Positions 11,265 through 24,200 of a stretch of 60,000 bases of DNA are shown piece after piece. The stretch spans positions 21,082,001-21,142,000 of the forward strand of contig OU612065.1 of the NCBI GenBank assembly GCA_914767715.1. The letters are read 5' to 3'. The stretch comes from Membranipora membranacea. Lineage: Eukaryota; Bryozoa; Gymnolaemata; Cheilostomatida; Membraniporidae. Each line of letters begins with the position of its first letter. The stretch's first letter is position 1. Under the pieces are notes generated by a model. The model did not search any database. It was not told the DNA's origin and saw only the letters and a list, made by a program, of their open reading frames with translations. The position numbers and the translations under genes are program-made.

Positions 11265-13673
11265 ACCCTGCAGGCAGGTGCGCGACATTCACTTTTTATG
11301 CAATCATCAGCTCTTCCCGGTTAGACTTTTTTTATACTCAGCAATGTAAATATCCATCGGCAAATTTAATAATGACTTATTATTTGCCTGCTTCTTTTTC
11401 TATTTAAAATGGTCAGTAATGGCTGCTAAGATCATAATATATGATTCCAATTATTTGAAGCCATACTTCTCAGAAAAGACTCTCGATGCAACAAGATTTT
11501 ATTGTAAATAATGTACATAACACACTGGAACTTTTTGTGAACACAAATTTTTAATGTATATAGAAGTACCAAGCAATTCGTTGAAATCTACTTCAGACAC
11601 ATGGAGGGGTAAAGTGCACTAGCTGATAACCTTGCTATCAAGAACAATCTGATCAGGGTCAGAGTTTGTCACAAAATCTTATCACACAATTTTATCTTCT
11701 TTACATGTAGATAACGCATTGTAAAGATGTCATAAAATTCAGGACGGACAGCCTTTAAAAATCAAGGTTTATTTCTATTCTGTGCCTCGGGACATCTTCA
11801 TAAGCACTTTACCCCTCCCAAACAAACCCCCTGCCCTGGTTGTGTTTTTTTTTTCATATCCATTTCGTTGAAACAATACTTTATATATTTTTGATAACCA
11901 TTATTTTCATCCTATGCCCATTGATATTCTTCATGTTAACTGGAGATGGCCTCTGTAACTTCCATTGAAGTCTTTTTTTACGTTCTATAACTTTCCTTCT
12001 ATAATATTTCCCTGGTGTGTGCACCATATCGTTTTCCACCATCTTGGTTTTCAACTTTCTTGGTTTCCACCATCTTGGAGGGATCAAAGAATTGAAGAGA
12101 TAATCATTACAATTTTCTTTGGCTTTCAACTTGTTTTGACTAAGCTAAGCAACCCATTTTTCTGCAGCCTGCTTGAACAATCAACTGTCTTTTTCTCATT
12201 GTAACCATATATATAAAGTTCATGAATTACAAAATAATCGAACAACCAAACCAATGTTCATCTTGTTTATGATGGCACATCATCTAGCTGGGTCAGATCT
12301 TGCCATGCGGTTTATTTTTCAACTTGCCTGGACATACCAATGAATCATGTGGCATTCGGTGTATTTTCTAGTCAAACGAATAGTTTTTTGAGACTAAAAA
12401 TGGCTGCTTTCTCAATTAAGCATAGTTCTACTTGGTCAGTGAGAGAACAGTTTAGTGCAATAAGAAGCAACAACTTGATGGTCAAAGGAATCAAGTATTT
12501 TTGTGGAAAAAGTTTTTCGAGAGTAATCTCACAACTATATATATATATGGTTATCTAGAAAATTCTGACTTCTATAATCATCATATAACCTAAAGTTAGA
12601 CGCTGTACCTCAATCTTCTGAGGTACAGCTGATAACGCCTCATTAAGCCATTTCGTGCGCTAGACAGCATAGGGCTTATTATGATGACAACAATCAAAAT
12701 TTTCCAGTTGTCCAAATTTTTTAAAGAAATTGGAGAGTCTGTCCTCAGCTTTTTGTATGAAAATGATCCCATCAAACACTAATTTTTCAGCAGTCCTGTA
12801 TTTTGATCTTGCAACCATTGACTACAAAACAATATTTAGATGCACACCTGGTGTTATTCAGTGGAAAATTGACCGGCAGCTATAATTTAGAATTCTCACA
12901 GCTAAATATTTCCTGTTTCAATCAAAATGCTGCAAATAGGAATGGATGGGAAATTTCCTCGTTCCCCGGCTACTTTATGTACTCCTTTAAGAACATTGTA
13001 ACTTCAGAATATGATCAACATACCTCAGGGGCCCCCTACAAAACGCTTCGCTTAAAAAATGATCTTGGGCTATTAAAGCCAATTAAGAATGGTATTGAAA
13101 TAAGGACAAAAATATTTAGATAAGCCTTCAAAGCATCGCAAACTGATGCACAGTCACAAAACACTATAATTGTGAGCAGTGTTTAACCATGGGTCATTTG
13201 AGAATTTCAAAAAAAAGAAAACATTTACAACCATTCAGAATATTCAACTCAAAGATTGCATCACGATCCAATGTCAGCATAAGTATGTGAACTGGTTTGC
13301 TTTGACTCAAGGTTTTTCTCTGTGATTTCCAAAGGGGCGAGGGCAGAGCACCTTTATGTTGTGAGAAACTATCATTACCCAATCAAATCAGATGTTTAGG
13401 CCTGTAAAAAATGTACCCTTGTATTGAGTTTCATCCATATTTGCATAGCGACCCTTGTATGTTACTGGCACTCATGATCTTGAAAAGGAATAAACGGAAA
13501 CGTGTTCATTCGATATTTTGTCTATTTGAGGATAATTAAAATCGATAGCTGGAGGTCAAGCACCTACTCTCGGCTTTAGGAGATAAAAAAGAATACAATA
13601 TCATTCTTTTCATAAACATATTTCGTTGTATTTGCTCATTAATTAGAAGAAGATTGATGGTGAATAAGTTACG
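11265..13673. other. Convergent spacer between ETS gene and AP2A gene
   Basis: No convincing coding sequence. The first part is the 3' UTR of the ETS gene; I did not find an AATAAA nearby. It holds a small TIR element at 11603-11818, a short repeated TTTCCACCATCTTGG motif near 12035-12080, an 11-bp-stem hairpin at 12602-12629, and an AT dinucleotide run near 12537. Confidence 0.6.
11603..11818. mobile_element. Candidate 216-bp miniature element with 15-bp TIRs
   Basis: GGAGGGGTAAAGTGC at 11603-11617 is repeated exactly in inverse at 11804-11818 (GCACTTTACCCCTCC). The interior is AT-rich and non-coding. No clear target-site duplication is visible, so this could be a decayed hAT-like MITE or chance. 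Confidence 0.45.
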
Positions 13674-13679
13674 TTTATT
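13674..13679 (-). terminator. Candidate AP2A polyadenylation signal
   Basis: TTTATT on the plus strand (AATAAA on the minus strand) lies about 670 bases beyond the AP2A stop codon at 14344. Position and orientation suit the 3' end of this gene; nothing else confirms it. Confidence 0.4.
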
Positions 13680-14343
13680 TGGATGCTTCAACATGTTGAC
13701 ATTCTTGTTAAACTTAGTGTCATCTGATGCTCTAATGCCAAACTAATCTTATTACTGAATATGTAATATTGCAAGAAGGCTACAATTGAAACAGTACCAT
13801 ACATGTATAATATAAATATTACTGCCTGATACATTCTGATCCTAAAAGGTAGCAGCAATAACATTAATGACATTATTTGGCATTCTCAATAACTAACCAG
13901 TACCTAATTTCCAATTAATAACAAAAGAGAAATAGACTGTTACGTTGTTTTATAGAAATAATAACAAATTAGTACAATATTCATTCATGAAACCATGAGC
14001 CGATCCATTTGAAGGAAAGAAAAAATGTAAAGGAAAACAACATGTTGCCCATTGGCAGATTATGACATAAGTGCACCTATAAGGAAAACAGCCTCCTTAT
14101 AGTATAATGTAATAGTTAATTTTAATAGAAGCTAGCTATAACCAATTTTAGTCCACATTGAACAAGATACTAACTTAACATATATGATGTTGCGGCAATC
14201 TGGCAGTATAGTATATACCTGCATGATATGTCGATCAAAACCTCACTTCGATGATGTTACACTCAATCGCTACCAGCATAGGGCTCTGTAAGTTTACAGA
14301 AAAGACAAAAAAAGTGGTCTGCGCCGCCGCTGTGACGACATTC

Positions 14344-17300
14344 CTAAAATTGTGATTCTAGAAGCTCGCAGAGAGTTTTTGATGCCAGTTCTTTTGTTGA
14401 TCTTACTGTTAACCTGTACATCTACAACGAGATAAGAAAACAATCTGCATGTGTTTTGAACTTAGAAATGGAATGAGGAAGCAAACGCACACCAATGATA
14501 GCAGCAGCAGCGTGAGGGTGTATTTTTGGAGACCCTTCACTTCTAACCAGGAAGAAAGTGTAACAAAAGCAACAATTTCGCCCAAACAAAATAAAAGGCC
14601 AGTGTAGTTTTTGCAAAAAATGACGGGCTAAGGCTAGATTTACTAAGGTCAGGTATCAATTTACTAAGGTCAAGTTTCACTAGTAATCACACCTTCACAC
14701 TTAATTTTCATCAGGCAGTGAGATTAAACTTGGCTTCCCCCAGGTTAGCTGTTATCTCCCTCCCACATGCAGCACAACACAGCAATCACATGATGTCTAG
14801 ATCTCGTGTTGAGACGAAAGCTGATTGGCTGTTAATCTTATGTTTTAAGACTTCTGTTGAATGCGACAAGGAAGCAAAGTTATGCAATACTTGCGGGCCG
14901 GTTGTTGGAAATTCCTCAAAGTTTTCATGACCAATAACCATATAATTATCATGTGAGCAAATCCTTCTGGGTTAACCCCACTCCAGATGGTAATGCTAGC
15001 AATAACTGCGAAAGTTCCCCTACTAAAATGTCTGTTGATGTATAATTTGGACGGTATTTTACAATATTTCAGGCAAATAAGCCAAAAAACATGCAGCCTA
15101 AAACACAGATGGACCATTCCAAATACTAAGTTATTCATCATGACATTGTAATGATATGCTGTCATCGGATACAGTCACAAGCCGTCAAAATCGAACAGGA
15201 AATAACCTCTGTTGAGACAAAAGGCACAAAAGGAAAAAAAATTCATCCTCTTTTCAAAAACTTGGAAAAGCCACAAAGGTTTCCTTTAATTTTTGACTGT
15301 GTAGAATGTCAGGTGTGAGGCTATTGGGCAGTTAGAACCTGCCATGTACACTCAATGTACATAGCATAGATATTTTTGGAGACCAAATCAAGATAAATCT
15401 AAAGGATTAAGCCTGTTGCATTCCAGGGATTTAGCAGATAGAAAATTGTCAAACGATCCCCAATCAAATCGCTACAGAGTAATCAGCTGCGATAATTGTA
15501 TTTAATATATGATAATATGTATATTGATATATATATATTTGATGCCGATTAGTTATTTAATCTCCAAGACTAGATAAAATGGTCATGAGAGAAGCTGTAT
15601 ATACCTCAGCCTTGCTGTTGGGTTCTAATCTGAGAAGGCAGCCTATCTGCGCAGTCCTCGTGTGAATGATTGCAGCGGATACAAAGTTCTCAGGGTTAGG
15701 GTCGATATTCTCTATACATCCCATACCAAAGCTGAGCAGCTTCTGAGTAATAGACGGCCTGTCTATCGCTGACGCTGCCTTAAATATCTTCTGACATTCC
15801 TGCTGATTTCTATAAAGTACAGCAGACACAAATTTTATTATTATTAAGTTCGAGCGCTTAAACTACTATTTTACTATATTGAGTATTTCGACATGAGGAC
15901 AGTTTAAAGCCACAACTATAATAGTGACATAGCCTTATCTCAAAGCAAAAAAGGGGCCTTTGAGATAGGACTAATAGTGACAGGGTTTTAATAGAGTCAA
16001 ACATATGCAAATGATATAGGCAAGCGGTATGTGTCAGAGTCCTAAATTGAACTGGGGTCTCTCTGCTAGCAAAATTAACAAGCGTGGACTTTGCATTTCA
16101 TGTCGAATTTCCGAAAATTTTCAGGGCTATGCTGACAACAACCAGGTCCTCCAGCCACTTAGGAATCAGATATTCATTGAAATCTAAAGGACCAAATTGA
16201 ACTGTTTGCAAATACTTGAGTAGTGATATCTAAAATCAAACAGATTTTTCCAACAAGTAGTTAAAAAACCGGTCAAGATAAGCTGTAATACCTGGCCTAT
16301 CCTATATCTCACTGCTTAATAAAATTGTTTGCAAAAGATTTTCGAGTTGCGCTTCAAATTTCAACACTCTGCAGACGATATGGGAGACTACATCATGTGA
16401 TGATATGCACTATTCACTGAATTATTTTAGCTTTCATGTTGCACATTGAAAATTATTCACACCACCCTTGCAGAACAGCAGTTACAGTGGCCATCTAAAT
16501 CTGCTGCAACCGCTTTGCAACAGCAAAATTGTTGAATGCCGGTCAGGCCCTGGAATAGTCTGGGATGATGTGTAACGAGTTACGCATATATTATTATATA
16601 TCATTATGTTATATATATATTATGTTTATAATATCATTTAATTTAGCATTTTCGTTTTACAGTGTAAGCTGGTTAAATGAAACTTTATAATTCAAAACTA
16701 CTGACAAGAAAAATTTGTCCCTTCAGCCAGATCTCAATGCATTCTAAGGTCACTTAACACATTTTTGTGGTCCCCAGAGGTTTGAATTGAGTGAATTGTA
16801 CTATATTTTTGAAGTGGACTCACTGGCTTAGCTGCTTCCATCGCTGGAAGAATGTTGGTGAGTCCATGGCTGTAGCCTCGGCAAACTTAGACATCATCAC
16901 AGGAAGTTTGATATTGAAGTTGTGCATGTTACCCGATAATATAAACTGGACCTGTAGTACAGGCGCGTCTCCAAACTCAGACAAACATTCAATGTTGATC
17001 AACTGCTGAAGCTGCCCATTGTTCTCTATGACTGACTCTACGGGCTGAACCTGTAAAAATTTATATATTACCATACATATACTAACATATACTAATATAT
17101 ATATATTTATATATATATATAAGGGTATGGCTGTCATTAGTAAATGTGTTTTTCATGCTATGGCTGCCCATTTTTGCTCAGTAGAAGAAGAGGTGTTCTG
17201 AAACCTTTGATTTCCTTTAAATAATACAATCATTACAAATATATTGCAAGTATCAAAGTGTCGAGAGGAGGGGACTTGCGAATGTCGACAGTCATGAGTT

Positions 17301-18248
17301 TGGAATTTTGGATATTCCCTTTTCCCTGTTTTAATCTCAAGTATATACTAGACAAAAGCTTATGTACATTTATGAACAATAGTGTCTAAGCCAGACAGTT
17401 TAAGAAGGCTTTACATTTGTAGAATATGGCAGGAAACAACAGTAGGGAAACTGTAAACCAATGTAATATAATAGAAGACAGATCTTGCATAATCGTGATG
17501 AAATCAACATTAGTGCTTCTGGTTTTCCCACAGATTAACAAAGCTGTACAGTTTCTGTTTATGACATTGAGAAATGATATCGGACAACAAGTATATTTTA
17601 TACAGCACTGACGGAATTGGGCAGCGGGCAATATTAATATCACGGCTCACATCATTTGATCAACTGCACTGACTTGGTTTTTTTCAAAGAATAATTATGG
17701 CCAATACTGTCATCTACTAAGGGACTCTAAATGCTGAATATATCAAGAATGCCAGATTTGTTGCATTATGGGACAGCCTCATCCTTGAGTGGATCACCTT
17801 TATCTTTCACCAACTATATATTTATGAGTATTTATTTCCTCTTGTACGGGTCTTTAGCAGGGCAAATACCCGCCTTCCGCACCCAACTCCCGTGAAGAAT
17901 CTCAGAGGGTTGACCGCTATGGCCTCGGTTTTTCACTAAAAATATTGATGTTGCCAATTTACCTTCCCCTGTCTCTCGCACCTCTCCAACCCCTAATGCC
18001 ATCCACCCATGTTTGAGGTAGGGTCCCTCTGCATTTTGCAGTTCTAATAAGTATTTAGTACCTGACATTGCAGGGCATCAGAGAGGTCTCCTGGACAGGT
18101 GACTGTAGCATTAAATCCTATGATTTGGAATGTAGTCTTGTTGCCGTAGAACACCATCAGTCGTCCGAAATTCTTCTTATATTCAGACTTAATACCGATC
18201 TGCACCATGTCATTCTCGAGTAAAACTCCGGAATTCTTAAAAAGGAAC
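14344..18248 (-). CDS. AP2A: AP2A exons 16-19: appendage (ear) domain
   Basis: Exon 18062-18248 gives the Ig-like sandwich ([20 protein letters not shown]). Exon 16824-17050 gives its end and the platform start with Phe-Phe-Gln-Arg-Trp. Exon 15605-15809 gives [16 protein letters not shown] and [10 protein letters not shown]. The last exon, 14344-14421, encodes only 25 residues (MYRLTVRST...CELLESQF) and sits 1.2 kb away. Reading through the 15605 splice donor instead gives an unrelated tail ([15 protein letters not shown]), which is an intron artefact. The ear recruits DPF, DPW and FxDxF accessory proteins. Confidence 0.95.
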
Positions 18249-21200
18249 CTGCAACAATAAAAGAGCACGTTTTTAAATGTATGATTTTATGTCCATACAA
18301 AATATGCGTAAATTTTAACATTGTGGAGCTTCATAGCTAGAGCACAGTAGAGTTGCTATATAATAGATCAGACTACAGATAGTTTCTCCAAGGAGTAAAA
18401 GACTCCTTGGTTTCTCTTTGGTTTAATGTCATAGATCACAGTGAAGATGCCAACACTTGCTACTTCGTCCCAATGGGGGGGGGGGGGGGGGTTTGTTCAC
18501 TTAATTTTCACTTCGCCTAAATTTTAAGCGGCGCAAACAAAATAGAATTCCCAGAATGTTTATGATGACAAACAGCATTGAGAATAAAGAATAGAGGCCT
18601 GTTTTTGAGCCATTTGAATAAATCTCCGGCACAGGCAGTGTGATAATTAAGTGATATCACAAAGATAAGATCTAGCCTGCCGTCTTGGCCGGATGATTTT
18701 AAATCGCTTGCGGAACTTATCAACATTGTGGCGATGGATCACAAAAGCATGGGAAATGAAATCACCGAGTTCTGGATATAAAATGGAATGGGTTTCTAAC
18801 TGGGACATGGAGGTAAACAATATCAATGAAACAGATGACAGCAGAGTATTCTATGAGAATGAAAGACAAGAGCAGACTGTTGATGCCTCAAAGTCGTGAC
18901 ATCAAAAACCACACAATTATATGACCTTACATGAAATGACATGAGAGTCTGTCATACTAAGCAGGTCAAATGGAGATCAGCTGGTGGACCAATTAAGTTA
19001 TCAATTTGGGGAATCTCATTCTGAGAAAAACTTTCTGAATCACACAAATATTATTTAACCATTGAGAAAGTAAATAAGATTCATTATAAGTTATGACAGT
19101 CTCAATGTATATTAGTATCTTTGACAGTCTGGTATTTTCGTGACTAAAATGTTGTTATTGTCAAATGAATTCCAATGCTCCAAGGGAAGGTACTAGATAA
19201 ACAAAATTTTCATACAATCCTTTAGAGCTTTGTCATCATAATAACATTATTAAACTTTTAATAATAGGTAGAAGCAAAACTTGGCAGTAATTCCCTCAAC
19301 CCAAATATAGTATATGAGTAGTCACAGTATTAAAATTACATAATTCAACAAATTATCTAATTATGTGAGAATTTAAACTATTTCATCATTTATTTTCAGA
19401 TCCCAGAAAAACAGTGTCTGCGCTGTCGCTGTGCTGGCAGCACCGTTCAGCCTAATTGATGACATGGACCGTGGAGACACACAAGGAACCTATCTGTCCA
19501 GGCCCGCCGGGACCCACTGTGATGACACCGAGGCAATAATTATAATTAAAAGTTGGGAAACAGCTTGCTGGGTGATTTAATAAGAGGGTTAGGTTGGAGA
19601 CAAGGAGGATATGATACTGACTTGGTGAATCCTTCGTCAGCGCTGACTGTGTGTATTCCGTTCTGTTTGAATGTCTCTCCAGCCGCCTGTGTCGCCTCAA
19701 ACACGTCGATAAGCACAGAGTTGGCTGATGGTGGTGTCGGGTTAGTCGCTGGAGTTGAGAGTCCGAGCAAATCTGCTGCCTGTTGCTGTAAACAGTAAAT
19801 TTCAAATATAAGTAGATGAAAACAAAAAGCTCAATATGTACTATACCTACCTTGTTCCTTCTTCCTGGATAAGAGATTTTGTTAAACAAAAGAAAGTTAT
19901 TCAACTTCTTCGGCACATTCCAGTTTTAGAAATCATTGTTCTGACATATATGATTCCAATCTGCAATCATTTACAATGAGGTTTGAAAACCGATCATTCC
20001 AAGTGTGTCTATTTTTTTTAAAACACTGTCCTATGTTCTGTGACAATCTCAATTTTCAAATTTTTGTTTGTGGAAGTTCGGGTAAAGGGTTAGGCCGATT
20101 AGGGGTAGAAATGAAAATTTTTTATTCAGAGAAAGTAATTTCGCTCATATGCAAACTTTTCTTCAGATTTTTTTAATTAAATTGAATTGAATTCTCACAT
20201 TCTTCATCTGGTTAGCTGTGTTCCCGGAAAACAATCGATCATAACGGTTTGAACTCTGTAAATTAGTATTCTGCAAATTGTTCTAATGTTGTATGTGTAT
20301 CTCAATCTTGCAACATAAGCCAAGGTGATGTATGTGACCTTCTAAAGATGATGTCATCACAATCATCAAAACTTTACTAGATATACAAGTACATTTCTTT
20401 GTTTGCTTTTAGAAAACAATTGCTGTTTTTTTACATGTGTCGCTAGTACAAAAACAAATCAGTGTCCATTCTCGATATTTGTAAGCCTTTCATGTTTCTT
20501 TGAAGTTCTTGAGACTAGGCCAAAGAATACAGCAACACGTTTTGAAATTTGGAGTAATATTTGAGGTGGTATGTATGAAAGACTTGTTTAGTTAAAGTGT
20601 ATACACCAGGGATGGGTCGACCTTTTCCTGTTAAAAGGGGTGAAAGTTCTTGATTTACGAGGCACTACTGTATAAATTGGGTACCCGTAAGTGAGCAGCT
20701 TACAAGGTACAGTATCCCAGCCGATATTCACACACAAATTTGTTATCATAGTTTTGGAAATTTGGATGACACTCTTTAGATAAGCTACCTTTGTGAGGCA
20801 ATAGGCAGTAGTGGTTTTGTAAACATTATTACCAATTTGGACCTGAAAATATTCCCCACCTGTCATCATCATAACAAGAGAATCTCAAAGACTTCATCTA
20901 CCGAGGAGTGGTCACAGATTTGAAGCAACAGCAAATGCAGTATGAGAAACAGTAGGTGGCAATCCAAAATAAACAGCCACAATCATAACTATTAAGAGAT
21001 GGCATTGATGTAAAAAAAGGTCTGTTAATAAATCTAAGCTTTTTAATCAATATTGACCATTTTGCTTCTGATCTAGATAAAACGTCATGCTATATGCTGA
21101 TGTAAGGGTTCGGTTCTTATCCCCCAAAAATCTTAACTGCAATGACATTGGTGGATGCCATGCCTAAAATGAGCCGAGTTCCCAGATAAGATTTGCAATG

Positions 21201-24200
21201 TAAACTAATGAAGAAAAGCCAGCCACGCTAGCTTAGCTTATTCTAAATCTGTCAAGAAAGTTTCCTGCTCAAAATCTAAAAATAGATTACTCAGTAGATG
21301 ACAAGTAAAGACAAGTGTGCAATTACATATCTGTTGACTCATTCAGACCAAGCAAATTTATTTTCCTCAAAAATCTTAGATCATTTTCTCTCACAACAAA
21401 GGGATGGTGTAATATTTTAATACCATCTATGACACACAACAAAATGTGTTCACATGGTACATTTGGAGAAGCTTCGATTTAGCGGCCCTGCACATGTGAT
21501 TTGTGGTATGATTGCATCATCCCTTGCAGGTAGCTCCAGGGTTAGAATCGATCAACTGACAATACACGCGTGCACAAAGAAAACAATCTCCTGCCATTAA
21601 TTCACATGAGCTTAAATTTGCGGTGTTTTTGCAGATGCAGAAGTTTGCATCATTTTTTCAAGTTGGAGCTATATAGCAGTTTGAATTTCAATAAAATAAA
21701 TTTGAGGCCTGAAATGGGAGCTGTTACAACTTCACTTGTAACAGAAATGATACAAGAAAAAATAGTAGGCTAGCCTATAGTGCAGGCATATTAGAGTCTG
21801 CTCCTTTAATACAGGTAAACCGGCCTGAAATTTGGGTTCATGGCCTACACATACTAGATGCATAGTGTTTTTTTAAAACTTCCTTATGGCCTCCTACGAT
21901 CTGACAATTTATATAATGAAATAATCTAAAAAGAAAATTTCCTTACTTAATTCATTGCTTCAAAAACATGTAACTATTTCTAAAGCGCATATTCTTTGTG
22001 TTAAATTTCTCAGCGAAGACTGTCTTCAGGTCATTGTCACTTGCATGTTTTCATGAATAGATCTATGTTCAGGGCACTTTAGCTCCATTATCTAACTCAG
22101 ATATAGTTCATCGATTAGTCCTTATAGAGCCATGCAATCATAGTGATCTCAACTTTCAAATCTATAGTCTCGTAATGGCAATCAAGTCAACTTGAATGGA
22201 TTGATTGCAGATCCAGGCTAGTGACAATCAAGGGAATTTTATATCAAACTTTCAGGTTTGCATAGTTTTCAGCACAGGGCCGCTCCTCCCCTCTACCGTA
22301 ATAACTACAATTACCTCAGGAGGTTTCTTCTCCGGCTCAGCTGTAGGAAGCGGTACATTACTAATCTGTGCAGTTGGCATTTTAGCAGCCTGAGAAGGCC
22401 TCATCTCGCCGCCTTCTTTAGCCTCTGGCTTCTTTTTCTTCAGTTTGGCGAGAATGGACGACTCTCGCTCTGGGAATGGAGGCATCTCTTCCAACACAGT
22501 GGCCTGAACGAGGAAGTAATCAAACAATCATCGCTTGTGGCTTCCAGGGTTTCAGACGACATCACAACAAAGAGAAACAATGACATGACCTAGGGATGGT
22601 AATGAGGTCGCACCCTCCAGGGTTATATTGGAACCCCTGCTTGTGAGAAAGGTCGCACTACAAATGTGTTGGCGCTGGTGGCCGTGGTTAGGACCACAAT
22701 GTAGAGTTTGAGGCCCAGAAATACAATTATTATTACTATTTTGCAGACATTTTCTCATTAAATTACTTCCCTATTTTTCTCATCATATGTAATTGTACCC
22801 AGGATGATTATCTAATATACGTGGGATGGGACCATAAAGTTATTATATACTCCATATAATAACTCTATGACTACAACAGGTTGAGCCAATGACTGGGGGA
22901 TTTTAGTATCCAAGGGGTTCATATCTGATGATATTAGCTGGATCGTAAGAAAGTAAGTGGCATGCTGGACAAGAGTGACAACATTATTTTTATATCTAAT
23001 ATTAAAATATTTGCCTGTCAATTCGACTTTGACTGTTTCATTCAAATTTAAATATGTTATGGACCAGTTAGCTTTCTGAGAGATCCCTGCCAAATTAATT
23101 GATAAAAATCAGTCATAACAGCTCATTAGTTTGACTAAACTGAGCAGCATTAGCTTTGTGACAGCAAAATTCATTCGAGGCTATTGCTGACGGTGGTCAA
23201 ACTGAGTTACTACTGACTAGCAAACCAAGTCAGAACTGAAAACCCTTTATTATACATCACAGCATCTCAATGAAGGTGTCAGCATCATCAGCAATGGCAT
23301 ATATGTGAATAGTGTTACAGGGAGGTATTTAAATTAGAAAGAGCGATGCTTTACTAAAGCAAGTTTTCACTATCATATCGCTCAAATTATCACTCACTTG
23401 GTCTTTCAATTGGACAAATTCGTTCCCAAAATCCCCCTGATTAAATCCCTATGAGGACATGTGACCCGTGGAGTGTTGCGTACATACCAGAACATCAGTA
23501 GAGGCCACACTTGTTAGTCTCAGGTACTCAACAGCTCTCTGCTGAATCTCAACGTCCGCGTTCTGAGACTGATTATTTCCAGAGAAAACCTGAAACAGAT
23601 ACGAATTATAGTCACTGCTAAGATTGATCACAGCATGAAAAAGCGTGCTTTTATTGAAAAAAGGGGGAGCAATTCATTTCAAAAGCATCTCGTGTTCCTG
23701 TTCTTGTTATGTGTGCACACTTTCTCATGCTCAGCCAAAGATTTGTGATATTAGGCTGGGCTGTCATTTGAGTTCAAGATTATCAAATTTTAATTTTTCA
23801 TGTCGGATACAAAAATACAAAGCACACAATTTCGAGTGTCATTTACAACATTGAGGAAAATTTTCATAAAAACTTTTATGCAGCAATACAAGTAGATGTA
23901 TTGATGATTCAGTTTTTGCTATGTTTTATTTTCAATTCAATAAAAGATTTTCAGAAATTATACAGAGATAAATGATAAATTTTTGACACATTTCCTTAAC
24001 CTGGAGCGTCCTGTTTCAAATTATCGTTTTGCAAATGACCAGAAGAGAAATTTAACTGTAAACCACTCATTCTTTCCATATAAATAGATCTGAGATTTTC
24101 CCATGGATGTCGATTGATTCATCAATTAGCCATGATACAAAGTCAATCCTCCGTCACACATGGAACATGTTGTAGCTCCATCCTTTAGGAAAATTTTGAT

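Noticed and set aside
12602-12629. Hairpin whose 3' arm reads TGAGGTACAG, close to the let-7 seed
   Set aside because: The stem is only 11 bp with a 6-base loop, far too short for a microRNA precursor, and the match to let-7 stops after TGAGGTA.
15557-15829. Open frame ending in a short Leu/Ser tail as the AP2A C-terminus
   Set aside because: It crosses a splice donor; the conserved C-terminus is encoded by the exon at 14344-14421.
19452-19916. 154-codon minus-strand open frame
   Set aside because: It overlaps AP2A exon 15 in another frame; the adaptin frame is the conserved one.
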